A DNA stretch of 64,000 nucleotides. Source: Elgaria multicarinata webbii (Eukaryota > Chordata > Lepidosauria > Squamata > Anguidae). The stretch is taken from positions 144,679,197 to 144,743,196 of the forward strand of contig NC_086173.1 of the NCBI RefSeq assembly GCF_023053635.1, read 5' to 3'. A model generated the notes under the pieces. That model did no database searches, was not told the origin of the DNA, and worked only from the letters and a program-made list of their open reading frames with translations. How positions within the stretch are numbered: the first letter of the stretch is position 1; each line of letters begins with the position of its first letter. This document shows positions 42,930-55,345 of this stretch, in pieces. The translations under genes were made by a program, and so were the position numbers.

Positions 42930-43632
42930 ATCAAAGGTCTGGAGTGACTCCCCTCAGAGCAATGGTTCCAACATCTGGGCCTGTTTTGCTTAGAGGAAAG
43001 GCGAGCGAGGGGAGACATGATAGAGGTGTACAAAACTATGCATGGTATGGAGAATGTGGACAGGGAGACATTTTTCTTCCTCTCTTATAATACTGGAACC
43101 CAATGGGGTCTTCCCAGGAAGCCCAATGGCAGGCGATTCAGGGCAGATACAAAGAAGTATTTCTTCACACAGCGCATAGTTAGACTGTGGAATTTGCTAC
43201 CACAAGACATAGTGGTGGCCATCAATTTGGATGGCTTTAAAGAGAGGTAGGATAAATTCCTGGAGGATAAAGCTATCGATGGCTACTAGTCCTGATGGTT
43301 ATATGCTACCTCCAGTATCAGAGACACTATGCCTATGTTCACCAGCTTCTGAGGAACATGGGCGGGAGTGTGCTGTTGCACTCATGTCTTGCTTATGGTT
43401 TTCCCATGGCCAGTTGGTTGGCCACTATTGTGAACAGAATGCTGGATGAGATGGATCTTGGCCACTGACCAGATTCAAAAGAGGGCAGGGCTCCTGCAGC
43501 TTTAACTGTTGTGATGAAGAGGGAATTTTACCAGCTGCTGCATGCATACAAATGACACATGCTGAAATTTCCTTTTCCGTACAACTGTTAAAGGCACAGG
43601 AGCCCTGTCCTGGTTTCCATATGGTCACCCTA
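42930..43632 (+). mobile_element. CR1-like LINE 3' part (family B) and MITE half
   Basis: 42930-43465 runs from the region encoding CLERKASEGRHDRG-like text to ggctggatgagatgg. 43466-43632 is the right half of the TAGGGTGACCATATG family, ending ggtcacccta. Confidence 0.75.
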
Positions 43633-43769
43633 AGAAGTTCTAGGCACTTTACAGCCATTATATTGTTTTAATCCTTACAACAACCCTGGGAGGAGGTCAG
43701 TCTTGTTATCCCCAAGTTGCTGATGTGGAATTGCAGGAGAAAGAAGCTGTCTTGCCTACTACTGTAATA

Positions 43770-44828
43770 GCACAATCCTTTGCATGTTTACTCAGAGATA
43801 AGTCCACTTGGTAAGTGTGTTTAGGATTGGAGATGACATTTGAACCAGGGTTAGGGTTCATGCCTCTCACTTCTTGATTCATGTCTCGCAGTCTCTTGCA
43901 GCACAACCCTACGTGTGTGTGCTTGGAAGCAAGTCTCATGATGTGGTAAGGGGCTTACTCTTTAGTAAGCGTGTTTAGGATTGCAACCCTAGCCACTTTG
44001 ATGCACCATTTCCCTTGGGGGCATGAATTCCTCAAGCATTTGCCATCAATGGTATTACCAAATATTTATTTTGATTGATTGATTGAAAGTATGCTATTTT
44101 TATTTTCATGCTGCTCCTCAGCCAAAAAGGTTCCCAAAGAGGCTTTCACACAATCAGTAAAACAAGACAGTCCCTGCCCACAGTCTTACCATCTAAAGAG
44201 ACATGACACACAAGGGAAAAGGGAAGAGGAGGGAAGAGGAAAAATGAAGTTGTCTTTCAGCAGGGCTGGTGGAATGGGGACTTTGTCCCTTTCACAATAA
44301 CCTCTCAAAGAGGGCTGCTATCTGCTCCTGAAACTTACTAGTAATTCCTGCCACAAACTTCCATTCCCATCACTGATTCAGGACCAAGTTGAACATGAGG
44401 GGCTGCTAGTCATGATTATTTTTCCAGTGCCTGCCCCATTGACATCTAAAATGGGTAAGTGGGGCCCTAATTTTTGCAACAAAAAGTGCAAACACGTGGC
44501 TCAGGGGAGCGAGACCTCCCCTCTCCCACTTTTGCTTACCACATTTTGTCACAGGTTTGTCCAACTCCCAATACAGGACGAAAAAAGGCCCTGCAGATGG
44601 AGCAAAGGGAGGGAAGGCAGGGGCAGGGGGCGGGGATTTAGCTTCCCTCACCGTGCAGATCTTTGATTGACAAAAACATAGACCTGCCCAGCCCAGCCCC
44701 TACTTCAGACAGGAACAGGGCAGGCATGTGAAGAACTGTTGTGGCTGCTCCTGTCACATCTCATTTGTTTTTTTCTCTCTCAAACGCTGGCACATAAACT
44801 GCACAATTACAGACAGAACGGACAATGT
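43770..44828. other. Worn repeats, no gene seen
   Basis: 43770-43995 holds diverged agataagtccacttgg / ggcttactctttagtaag palindromes. 44050-44225 resembles a reverse LINE tail (cagccaaaaaggttcccaaa, caatcagtaaaacaagacag). 44400-44700 is not recognised. Confidence 0.4.
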
Positions 44829-45321
44829 AGAGCAGGAGCGGGAGACCTTTTTCTGTTGAGTGCCACATGCCCTTGGGAGCCATCTGGCCTCATACCGTTG
44901 GTGGCAGGGCCAAAGCCCCAAGTGGGTGTGGCCACCCCTTTCTCTTTTCCACTCTGTCTCTGTGTGTGACACCCCCTTCTCTATCTCTGACACCCCTTCT
45001 CTCTCTCCCTCTTTCAGTGTGAGACCTCTCTCCCTCTCTCTCTCTTTTCTCTCTCTCTCTCTCCCTCCCCGTCCCCCCTCTTTCTTTCTGTGTGACATCC
45101 CTTTGCTCTCTGTGTGTATGTGTGTGGGACAACTCCCCCTATCTCTGTCATATTCCTTCTCCCTCCCTCCCTCCCTCCCTCCCTCCCTCCCTCCCTTCCA
45201 ATGCAATGGTCTGATGTAGGAAAGACGTGTCCGTTTGCTAGAGGTCTGGACTGATTGCTTGCAGAGGGCTTTTAGAATCAGGCTGAAGGCCACATGTGGC
45301 TGTAGGTTGCCCACCCCTGTC
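44829..45321. mobile_element. hAT-like element expanded by CT-rich simple repeats
   Basis: The ends gcaggagcgggagacctttt and aggttgcccacccctg are imperfect inverted repeats of the CAGGGGTGGGCAACCT type. The interior is mostly (CT)n and (CCCT)n (45157-45195), which gives long spurious open frames. Confidence 0.5.
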
Positions 45322-47763
45322 ACGGATGGACTGGGCTAGTTACATAGGGAGGGTATAAGAACTGCTCTCTTGGAAGTTTTCAAGCAGAAGCTAAATGGTT
45401 TTCTTTCAAGCACATCAAGGTATCAATTTCAGGCAAGGAGGTCCCTTACAACACACACACACATACACACACACTGCATCGTGCTTCCACCCAATGCTAT
45501 GCCATATGGCTATGGTATGCGTGTAAACACTGTAATCATGTCAATGGGGCAATCATGTCTTTCCCACTCATTTGCTATCTGCTAGGGTGAGAAAATGCAT
45601 GAGGAAGACCCATGCAATCCCACACACTTTCCTTGCCCACATGGTTATGATATTCACACACATACTGTAGCTGTATGGCTTAGCCCTACAGGGAAGTGGA
45701 ACCCTACAGCTTCATGTGTGTGAGCATGTGTGTAGCAGGACACTGTCTGTGACCTCTGCATTGGAGAGGGAGAGGGCACGGGCACGTCTTTAGAAAAAGA
45801 AAGACAATGAAATGGAAGGGGGCTCAATGGTTGCAGGAGGAATAATGCATAGTCTAGCTTCCTTGACTTCTCTTGCCCTTGCATAGGGCCACAGAGGAGT
45901 GCTTGGGCCCTAAGCAGAGAAGCACTGATTGCTAGAGCAAAGGTGGGACACTGGGATGAAACAGTTGTCTTCAAGCTTCTCAGATCTGAGACCCACGTTT
46001 AGTCCAAACATGCATTGTAGGACCCCTCCTTCATTTCATAAAGATCATGGACAGTGGTTGTCTGCTGGTCTGAGGCCACCTTAGATCAGACAGCAACCTC
46101 TCATGGCTCCTCACCCAATTGCTGAGACAATGGACCAATGAACAGAGCCACTGCATCTTACCACATGTAACCACACATGTCACATCCATGCAGACATCAG
46201 CGTTGAGAAGGGTGGACCACACTGGTCTACAACAAGAGAGCACCTTTGACTTTCCAGTCTCAATGGATCAGCTACTTGCTTTCGAACAAACATGCAGCCA
46301 TCCAATGGCACACCACAGCCTGCAGAGATGTTCAAACACTAAAGCAGCCCTACCTCTGGTTTCCTTTCCCAACCTCTGCAAATTAGGGCAGGAGGTGGTA
46401 GTTTGAGTCATGTTGGGTTGGTCTCTCTTCGGCAGAGGCAATGGCTGCCAAGAGTAGATAATCCAGTAATCTGCCTAATCCTTTGAGGGCGGAGGGAAGG
46501 GAACCCCAGTGGAGAGACAGACAGACAGATGGAAGGATGAGTGAGGTTATGGCACTCTTTTCTCTGTTGGAGACAGGGAAGCAGGGTAGAGTGGCACCCT
46601 CTTCCCAAGTCATACGTGGCATCTTGCAGGTCCCCCAGGGTGCCATTTGGCATGGCAAAGATTTGATCATGTGACAATGAAGGGATGGGAAAGAGGAGGC
46701 AGGTTATTTATATTGGGGTGTGTGTGGTGTGTACAGTGTTTCAGCACCTTTGATTTTTGTCGATGTGTCTGTATTAGAAATAGTATGATATCCAAATGCT
46801 GCATGGACGAGAAGATGCCAAAGAATGTACAGAGACTTAGGAATTTCACACACAAAGAGCCTGTGACTTTAACCAAATGTCAAGATCCCTACAGAGTCGC
46901 AGATAATAACTTGATAAGAAACAAAACCAGTAGCTGGCACAGTTTGTGCAAAGGTGAAGAGCTACAGTGTCACACAGCCTGGAGACAGCAACACCCCAGA
47001 CTTGTGCAAACAGAATAGGGTGATGTTGAAACATTCCTTGAAACACTGAAACATTCCTCAGAGGCACAGGAGGGCATGTAGAGTCAGGAGCATGATCCCA
47101 TGCAACTTACACAAATTCTACAGGAATATAGTTGCATATTAGTTGCTGGCAAATAGTCACAGTTACATGCCACCCCCCCGGTTCTCTCAATGTGATACCA
47201 CCGCATGCAATCACATAGTCTGCCTGATATATAATCAAAGGATGACCCAGGCATTCATTTTTACTCAAAATTTTGAGCAGAGATACATTCATGGGAGCAC
47301 AAATAAATATGTTATTTCACACTGCCTCAGTCAGCCACGCTCAGCCACACACTGATGGAACACAAAATAGAATATAAAATTAAATGTACATTAAATTAAA
47401 TGCAGCAGTAAAACACACACACACACTCACAGTGTAAAATTATCTAAAAAGCTGCTGCCAGATATATTTAAACACACACACACACACACTGGAATTGCAG
47501 TCCCAAATCAAAGGTCATAACCTGAGAGAGAAAAAGAGTGGAGGAGGAGGCCTTCTCTAGTGCAGGAGTTCCACAAAATAGGTGCCACCACAGAAAAAGC
47601 CCTTTACCCAGATTTTTGCATAAATGATGGTTAAACTGATTCTTTCTCTCTCTCTTTCTCGACCACGGTTTGCCATTTAAAGTAAAGCTGTCATTGGCTC
47701 TTGTGCACTCCATCCATTTTACAGTGTCTGTCTTCCTCTTTCCATCCCACATCAAAGCAGTGA
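45322..47763. other. Intergenic, microsatellites only
   Basis: Short (AC)n runs occur at about 45452-45472, 47412-47424 and 47473-47488. No gene, known repeat or RNA is recognised. Confidence 0.35.
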
Positions 47764-47966
47764 AGGCTGGTGCCTCCGATTTCAGTGGAACTCTGAATCC
47801 ATTCTAGGTTTCAGTCAGAACGAGTCCGAATCTAGAGGAGCTGCCCAAGGTGCTGAACCCAAGCCCCAAATTGGTTCAGCACCTTGGATAGCTCCCTTAG
47901 CGGTCTGAATGAGACCCAGAGCAGATTTGCAGCCCCACTGAAATCAGAGCCACCAACCTCCACTGC
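47764..47966. mobile_element. Palindromic MITE, ctggtggctc family, full copy
   Basis: The ends ggctggtgcctccgatttca and tgaaatcagagccaccaacc pair, and ccaaggtgctgaacc pairs with ggttcagcaccttgg at the centre. Confidence 0.75.
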
Positions 47967-48019
47967 ACCAAAAGCATTCACAAGTGAAGAGTTCCAGGTT
48001 TCCAGCCTCATTTGGGAGG

Positions 48020-48020
<1 letters not shown>

Positions 48021-48059
<39 letters not shown>
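48021..48059. repeat. (GT)n microsatellite
   Basis: This is a near-perfect GT run bordering the CpG island. Confidence 0.95.
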
Positions 48060-48065
<6 letters not shown>

Positions 48066-49300
48066 TGCCTCGGGGGGGTGGGGTTGGGGGTTGGATGGGG
48101 AAGCGGAGGCGGAACGCGTCTTCGACATCAGCCTTCAAACTCCTGGGTGCTCCTCCCCACAAGTAGCACATTGCTCACCCCAAGACGCTCACACACGCCA
48201 CCCCTCGCCCGCAGCTCCGCGCGGCAGAGCTCCGCGCTTGCTCGGGCGACATTCACACCATCAATCATCCACCGTCACCCACCCACCCAGCCGTCACGCA
48301 GGCATTCATAGGCTTTCGCGTAATCTAGCTACAACTCTTCGCGCCTCGCATGGCGCCCGCCTCGCTCTTCCTGGCGCTCGACGCTCCGGCCGCCCTTTCG
48401 CAGTTCAGCACTCTGGACAGCTCCCCGCGCCGCGGGCGGGGGCTGCCAGCTCGGAGGCTGGTTGGCGCTCCTCGGCTGACCGGGGCTGCTCGGGCACTTA
48501 CCTGGGCGACCTTGCCCCGGCCCGCCCAGCCCGCCGCTCTCCTCCGCCTCTGAGAAACACAGACCCCCCTTCTTTGCCCCACGGATCGAGGGACACACGC
48601 GCGCAGACACGCACACGCTCCTTCTCTCTCTTACACACACTCTCACACAGGCCCCTCCCCGCCTCCCTCATCACCCTCCTTTTATCCATCCACCTCCTCC
48701 TTCTCGGGAGAAAGCAGCGACAGCAGCCCAAGCGGGCGGGGGAGGCGGACTGAGACGGACAGACCGGCCCCTCCCTTCTCTTTCCCGGCGCTGGGCGTCC
48801 TCCTCCACCCCTCGGCTCTAGGCGGGCGCTGCTCCTTTCTCACCCGGCTCCCAGCAGCTCTTTCTCTGCGAGATCCCAACCCCCATCACCATCACCCCCA
48901 CCCCCATCACCCCACCCTCCTTCAGTATTTCCTCCACACCTCTTGGATCTCTTAGGGTCCAGTGTCGGGATCTACCCGCCCCCTTCCTCCCTCCCTCCCT
49001 CCCCACCCCTACGCCGCCGTCGCTGCCAGGCGAGATTGCTCCCTCCTCCTCCCAGCTGGGATCTCTCCATCACCGAGAGGGCTGTCCCTCTCCACAATCT
49101 CCCGCATCCGCCCGTGCGTCTCTCCGTCGCTGCCGGGTCTCTGCCTCCGGGATGGCTCGGCGGCTGAGAGCCCACCGCTGATCTGGATCTCTCTCCTCTC
49201 TCCTCTGCCTCCTCGCCGAGGGGGCTCTGCCCACCTCCCACAGAGACGCCTCTGGGGGCACATTCTTCTTCCCTGGTGCCTACCGTGGACAGCGCCCCAG
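48060..49300. promoter_or_regulatory. Large CpG island, probable divergent promoter
   Basis: CpG is dense across about 48.1-49.25 kb. On the minus strand CCAG/GTAAGT is a near-perfect donor (exon end 48502, intron from 48501), with a TATA-like GATAAAAGG at about 48678-48686 about 180 bp upstream, so a first exon of roughly 150 nt is plausible. On the plus strand GCCCCAG/GTAGGA is a donor ending an exon at 49300. Neither exon has a recognisable coding frame, so both may be 5' UTR. Confidence 0.65.
48502..48650 (-). other. Candidate first exon, minus strand
   Basis: The lower boundary is set by CAG/GTAAGT at 48502/48501. The upper boundary is inferred from the TATA-like motif near 48680 and is approximate. 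Confidence 0.45.
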
Positions 49301-49309
49301 GTAGGAATG

Positions 49310-49310
<1 letters not shown>

Positions 49311-49372
<62 letters not shown>

Positions 49373-49605
49373 GTCTGTCTGTCTCTCTCTCTCTGGCCTA
49401 CCATGAGGAGCCGGGCCGACAGCCCTTCTCTGATCCTTCCGTCCTGTCCCTACCCCCTTTATGGTCCCCACCCCCTGAGTGATGGAGGAACTGAGAGCAG
49501 CCTGTCCTGGGATAATTGATGGGCATCAGCAGGAGGACGAGATTGGGCAACGGACTATGGAGGTGGTGGTGCAGGAAGCCTTGTAGAGCAGCAGGGGAGG
49601 GCAAG

Positions 49606-49639
<34 letters not shown>

Positions 49640-49662
49640 TGTGTGTAGGGGGGTTGGCCTGG
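49311..49662. repeat. (CT)n and (CT)n(GT)n microsatellites
   Basis: (CT)n lies at 49311-49362 directly after the plus-strand donor. (CT)n(GT)n lies at about 49606-49647. Confidence 0.9.
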
Positions 49663-49894
49663 GAAGCTCAGAGATGCTGCCCAGGTGGCAAAGCCCCAGA
49701 GCCACCCCTCCTGCCCCCCACCTCCACCCCAGTGCAGCGATTGACGGAGCGGGTGCTTTGTAGCAAGGCTTGGATTTATGGCTGGTGCCAGCCTGGTTGA
49801 TTTACACCTGTCCCCAGAGCTAGGCCAGGGAGATGGCTTAATCAGGGGCCAAGACAGCTCTCCCTCTGCTTCTTTCGCTTGGCATTTGCAGAGC

Positions 49895-49928
<34 letters not shown>

Positions 49929-51015
49929 CGAGCAGCCTCTAGGGAACACAAGAGATCTAACAAGGTGTGTGCTAGTTGGGAGCGCAGGCTGAGCGACATC
50001 AAGGCCTATGACTGGGATAGGAACCTTGATGCCCTCCAGATGTTTTGGACTGCAACTTCCATAGTCCTTGACCATGGCCCGTGCCAGCTGGGGCTTATGA
50101 GAACTGTAGTCCCAAACCGCTGGAGGGCACCATGTTGCCCCCCATGTGCCTTCTTTCTCCTCTGTTGCCTTGATCTTCCCCCAAGCCTGCCCTGCCCCAC
50201 AGACAACTCCTTGTATTTGCCTGCTTACTTTGCCCTATGTGTTTGTGGCCCACTTAGTTGTGTGTTTGCAAATCATTTAGGACGCCCTATGATCCCAGGA
50301 AATCCTCTCTTCTTCTTTTTTTCATGTGGCTTGAGCCCCTTCTTGTTTTTTTAAAAACTAAACTTTTCCCAAGGGTTGTGTAGGCAATTCTGGCATGCAT
50401 AAGGCTCCTCCCCACAACTTCTGATTCTAAACACATCATAGTTTGGATGCCATGGCTTAATCTAATCCAGAAGAGGCAAGGAAATGACATGTGGTGATAT
50501 GGATGTGGGTCAGGATATAGAGGGCAGGGGTTGCATTAGATGGTCTTCAGGTCCCTTCTGGTTCCTGCGTTGCTCCCTGTGCTAATAACTTTCCTATGCA
50601 CCCCTCCAGATTTGCAAACACAGGGCTGGTTTTCTCCCTCCATGACTTGCTGTGGCCAAGAGGTCTCCCCTGATTCTGTCTTGTGTTTAGGAAACTCTGG
50701 CTAGTGCACATCTTAGCCTTCTAGGCAGCTGCAAGCATGGCCCTAGGCAGTGGCTAGATTCTGTTCAACATAGCAGAGCAAGCCTTTACTCAGGGGTAGC
50801 TGCAACCAAAATCTGAGCATAACATGAAGACAGACGGCCAAGTACTCCAGGGCAAATGCCCCCAAATGCAAAATCTGCATTCAAGCCCAAAGGCTACAAG
50901 TGCCACGGAGAGCGAGTGAGAGCAGAGGACCAACACCAGACTGAAAGAGATGGGCGCAGATCAGGTTTAAGGGGTGCTGATGGAAGAGGAGTATGGGGGA
51001 GATCCGGTATGCTGG
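49663..51015. other. Presumed first intron of the plus-strand gene
   Basis: A (GA)n run lies at 49897-49931. A palindromic ggactgcaacttcc / gaactgtagtccc MITE is at 50018-50135. The remainder is not recognised. Confidence 0.35.
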
Positions 51016-51019
51016 ATAG

Positions 51020-51140
51020 AGATTATTTTTAAAGAGTCTTGTTACACCTTAAAGACTAATTTTGTGTGTGTGTGTGTGTGTGCGTGTGTGTGTCATAATG
51101 TTTCCTGGACTAGAGCCCACTTCATCAGGTACATGAAGCG
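51020..51140 (-). mobile_element. Penelope-type tail with hammerhead-like core
   Basis: In reverse it reads cctgatgaagtgggctctag, tccaggaaac, then an expanded (AC)n and aattagtctttaaggtgtaa. The core lies at 51101-51128. Confidence 0.6.
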
Positions 51141-51729
51141 TATTAATCCCCACACACAGGATCATGACTATGGCCTAGAATTTTGTAGTGAGCCTCTTAC
51201 TCTGCTCCCAAATCTGAACTCTCGCATATGACATTTGCATGCACACACCCAGTCAAAGAATACTATATCATGTACAGACCAGGGTGGGGAGATTGCTAAG
51301 CACCTTGATGGAACACCATCTTCCAGGCTTTTCCAAAGAGAGCGAGAGAGAGCCACAGCTCTTTTCATGTGTTAACTATGTGAAGGGGTTTCCTTGAGTA
51401 CAAGGAACCGTGGAGCTGAGCTGCTGGCCCTGCTCCTAACATGGCTTCCCTGTTCCACCCCTGATGTCCATGTGTTCAGCTTGGACATTAGCATAGGGAA
51501 AGTCTACACCTCTGCATATAAGTGTCCTTTAAAAATCAATCAATCAATCAATCAATCAACCAAAGACAGAGGTTTGTTTTATAGAGAAAATAATTTATTA
51601 TTTTAAAGGGTCTGCAATGCCATCTATCCCAGCCCTGGGCATTGTGGACTCTCTGTCTCTGCCTCTGTCTCTCTCTCATTATCTTATGCTTTTTGGGCAC
51701 ATGAGCAGTAACTGAGGAGTTGGAAGAAC

Positions 51730-51972
51730 ACATGAGAGACTGTGTGGTGTAGTGGTTAAAGTGTTGGGCTGGAACCCAGGGGATCAGGGTTCTAGTCCTC
51801 ACTCGGCCATGAAAGCTCACTGGGTGACTTTGGGCCAGTCACAGACTCTCAGCCTAGCCTACCTCACAGGGTAGTTGTTGTAAGGATAAAATGGAGAGGA
51901 GTAAGACCTTCTAAGGTACTTTGGATTCTCTGCAAGAGGGGGAAAAGGCAGAATAGAAATGTAATAACAATA
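51730..51972 (+). mobile_element. Sauria-type SINE
   Basis: The head tgtggtgtagtggttaaagt is followed by agtcctcactcggccatgaa, ctgggtgactttgggccagt, ctacctcacagggtagttgt and a BovB-like tail. Confidence 0.88.
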
Positions 51973-53570
51973 AAAGATATGGCAGCAACATTTTGGAGGT
52001 AGGCTAGAACTCTGTTGGCCTGGCTGAAACTGTGGGTCTGGGCTGCAGCCCAGTTAGCCTATTTCTTAATCACACACGCAAACAAATTGAGGGGGGAAAT
52101 GGCCTTATTATTACTTTTCCTCTCTACCCTTGGGTGTATAAATAGGCATATATTATCCAACTGAGGATAACACTTTATGCATCCAGTGAACTGGACTCTA
52201 GTCACAATCAATCTGTTAGTTTTTAAGATGCTACAGGGCTCTTTCCTGTTTCTGCTCTAATAGACTGACATGCCTACCCCACAAGACAGTAATTGCCTTT
52301 GGTTGTTCAATGGTGCCGAAACAGCCAACTGGTGGGTTGTCTCCTGTTTTGTAGAATACCGGGAGTAGAACAGTGGCTAATTACGTGAGCCCACTCCCCC
52401 ACCCACCCCCGTAAACATCTCTCCTCAGTTCTGTGCTCATGAAGTAGGGTTAAGTAAGTGACTAGTCCTTCAGTCTTACCCCTGCACACACCTGTAATGT
52501 GGGGGACAGTTAATAAAAATATGAACCTACCATGCATATCTGTTGGAAGGATGACCAAAGCAATCAATGCAAAGAATTATTATTTAATTGAAAGCCACCT
52601 CAAAAACCTTTTGATGAGGTGAGGTTTGTCTATCTCTATCTCTATCTAGAGAGAAATACAAATACATACATAAAAATAAATAAACATGCCAATTTGGAGC
52701 CCCCTGAAGTGCGAAGTGAAATGTGAAGTACTATATTGTTAGTCCAACTTGGCCCAGCCAAACTCACAAGACTATTATGGGGATAAATGCAGTGTGGATT
52801 GTAAAGCACTTTGCATGCAGAAAAGTGTGACAGCAGTCTGATTAATATTAATGGCTGAACTAACCAAGGTGGCACAAGTAATGGAGAAGCTCTTTGATTT
52901 ATTTATTTCCTGGCAAAGTGCTGATTCCTTCAGTCTCTAAATAGATTCCGGGAGCGGATGTTTCCTGGGCTGAGCCCCGATCACTTCTCTCTCTCTCTTT
53001 CTCTCTCTCTCTAGGGGCCTCAAGGGTAAGCAACAGTCAGTGGCTGGGATGGCACCATGGGTGAGGAGGGGGAGTGAATGCAGTGAGCTTCCTTCCAGCA
53101 ATGCCCAATTGGAGACTGAAGCTGTGAGCTTCCCTCCAGCAGTGTCTGGCTGAAGTCTTTGGTGCTTGCGTGTCGGTGGGATTCACTTCCTGGCTCCGGA
53201 CCAGGTGACGCTGTGGATTTCCCACAGAACGGCACCTGGGGTGTCGAAAGGGAGTGCCATGGGACCTCAGAAGGTGACAATGAGGATCCAGAGGCACAGC
53301 TGGGAGGAGCCTCTTCCGAATCCTCTCACTCTTCTTGCCCAGGCTGTGTGACAGAGAGTGTAGCTAGGCAACAGGCTTAGCGATTGTTGTCAGCTTTGAT
53401 TAGTGCCCAGGCTAATTACCCCATTGGGGTCGGGAGACAGAGTACCTGGCAGGGAGGGAGAGGAAGGCCCACATGCAGGTTTGCTGAGGCACCCATGGTT
53501 CAGACCTGATCCCTCCTCCACACACACATAGAAGCCATTCCGTGATCTCATGCGGCTTACCTGCGTCCTA
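51973..53570. other. Intronic or intergenic, possible microexon
   Basis: A worn Penelope-type tail lies at about 52180-52270. At 52990-53014 a long pyrimidine tract ends in TAG, followed 11 nt later by GTAAGC. 53150-53560 is GC-richer and not recognised. Confidence 0.35.
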
Positions 53571-53574
53571 ACAA

Positions 53575-54295
53575 TATAAGATGAGCCCCTGTGGGATGGG
53601 ACCAACGGTCTGTCTAGTTTGGCATCTTGTTTCCCACAGTCGCCATGCAGGTGCCCCCACAAAGTCCACATGATAGCAATCGCTCTACAGTCCCCCCGCC
53701 CCAGAAACTAGTATTCACAGATACACTATTTCTTACTTATTTATTTACTTACAACATATACATACCAATCTACCTCTAGATATATTCCTGAGAAATAAAG
53801 AATAAAAGATAAAAAGATTTCATATTTATTTATTTATTTATTTATTTATTTATTTTAAAAAAACAGATTAGCAATAAATAATGTGGCTGGTCAGTCAAGG
53901 AAGGCTTCTTGAAATAAAGATGTTTTCAGGAGGTGCCAGAAACAACTCAACATTGGCACCTGCCAGCGGCAGGGAATCCCACAGGAAGGGGGCCACCACA
54001 CTAAAGGCTCTTCTCCGAGTGGACTCCAATTGAGCCATAGGTCCATGCGGAACCACCAGGAGCATGCCCTCTGATGTCCTCAGGGACTGGGCAGGTTGGT
54101 AAAGCAGGTTTATATCATCACTGAACCAGAGGTGCCACTTAGCTGCTGTGTTCAATATCTGCTGATCAACCTATTGTCTATTGATTTGTCTAATCCTATT
54201 TTAAAGCCCCCTCAGCTCATGTCTATCACAAAATCCTGTGGCAGTGAGTTCCATACATTCATTTTGTGTGGTGTTAAGAAATACTTCCTATAGGG
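53575..54295 (-). mobile_element. CR1-like LINE 3' end (family C), split by an L2-group LINE
   Basis: The outer parts (53575-53700: gggaccaacggtctgtctag; 54155-54295: aatcctattttaaagccccc, cctgtggcagtgagttccat) are one element in reverse. The insert (53825-54150) reads in reverse RRRAFSVVAPFLWDSLPLAG, an L2-group C-terminus, with an (ATTT)n tail. Confidence 0.65.
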
Positions 54296-54466
54296 AAGGG
54301 CTGCAGCTCATTGGGACATGCACATTATTGCTGACGTGTCTTTTAATCTGGTTGGTACTGTTGTGTCTTCTTGATGTGCTTGACTGTGTATATATCGTAT
54401 TTTTATTGAGAGTAATCAATGGTCTGACTCAGGATCAGGCAGTTTCATTATGTTCATGTTCTACTG
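54296..54466 (+). mobile_element. tRNA-Ala-type SINE, diverged
   Basis: The head gggctgcagctcattgggac and tail caatggtctgactcaggatc are in family order. Confidence 0.5.
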
Positions 54467-54849
54467 TTATTCAGGTTTTGATTGGGTGATCATATATGAA
54501 AGAGGGAAGAAAAGGTCTCTATCCACTTCCTTGTCATGATGCAGAATTGCACATATCTCTTATCATGTTCCCCACACCACTGCCAGCAACACCTGTCATG
54601 GGTTGGTTTTTTATTTTGTCATCCTCTTCCTCAACATCGACTTTGGCTTCTCTCAGGAATCTATGGCTTCCTATTCTTGTTGCCTTGTACTATTCCAGTC
54701 TCAGGAAAAGTCACTTCCTCATTATATCAAAGATGTACCAATAAACCTTTCTTGCACGGTTGTGGCCAAGGGGGTGTCTTCATGGCGCCATATTGGCACC
54801 GTGTCCCTCAAAAGCCCTGTGCTTTCCCTCCCCCAGGGTGGAATGCAGG

Positions 54850-55040
54850 CTTTCTGAGTGGCCATCTGGGGACGGGAGCCGCCCCGCCCTCTTCCTGGTG
54901 GAAGACAACCAATTGCAGGTCACTGCCCGGCCACGCCTCCGCTACGACTCCGTAGTGAGGAAAGGGGGTATTTTGACGCTGTCTTGCGTGTCCTCGCCTC
55001 ACTTCAGAGAAAAATGTCGGGTATGTCCATGACTTTTCCC
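54850..55040 (+). promoter_or_regulatory. CpG-rich block with candidate first exon
   Basis: CpG is locally dense, with a CCAAT motif near 54909. The ATG at 55014 is followed by TCGG and the donor GTATGT (exon end 55020, phase 1). If real, this is a first exon that codes only Met-Ser. No downstream coding exon was found in the window. Confidence 0.35.
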
Positions 55041-55264
55041 CCTCTGCAGCTTCGGTGGAAAGTCTCCGGGTGGCTGCAAGATTACAGCGGTGTCATATAA
55101 TCTACACCACGCAACCGCACACACACACCGGGGCTTTCCAAGCTTTAAACAGCCCCAAGACTCACCTCAGCTGCCATGCGCAGTTTCTTTGTTTGGGCCC
55201 AGTATAATATATTCTTTTAGAGATCCGTCTGTATGTCACACATGCAGCAACAACAATCCTCTTA

Positions 55265-55345
55265 GAGATTTATTTATTTATTTATTACATTTCTATACCT
55301 CCCAATAGCCGAAGCTCTCTGGGTGGCTCACTTTAAAATTAAAAC
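55265..55345 (-). mobile_element. L2-group LINE 3' tail
   Basis: (ATTT)n followed by acatttctatacctcccaat and agccgaagctctctgggtgg is the reverse of the common tail. Confidence 0.7.

Noticed and set aside
44754-45323. 189-codon minus frame rich in Arg and Glu
   Set aside because: It is the translation of (CT)n and (CCCT)n simple repeats inside a hAT-like element.
47884-48753. 289-codon plus-strand open frame
   Set aside because: It starts in a MITE, crosses a (GT)n run that encodes a poly-Cys-Val stretch and ends in the CpG island. The composition is unlike a protein and the minus-strand donor lies within it.
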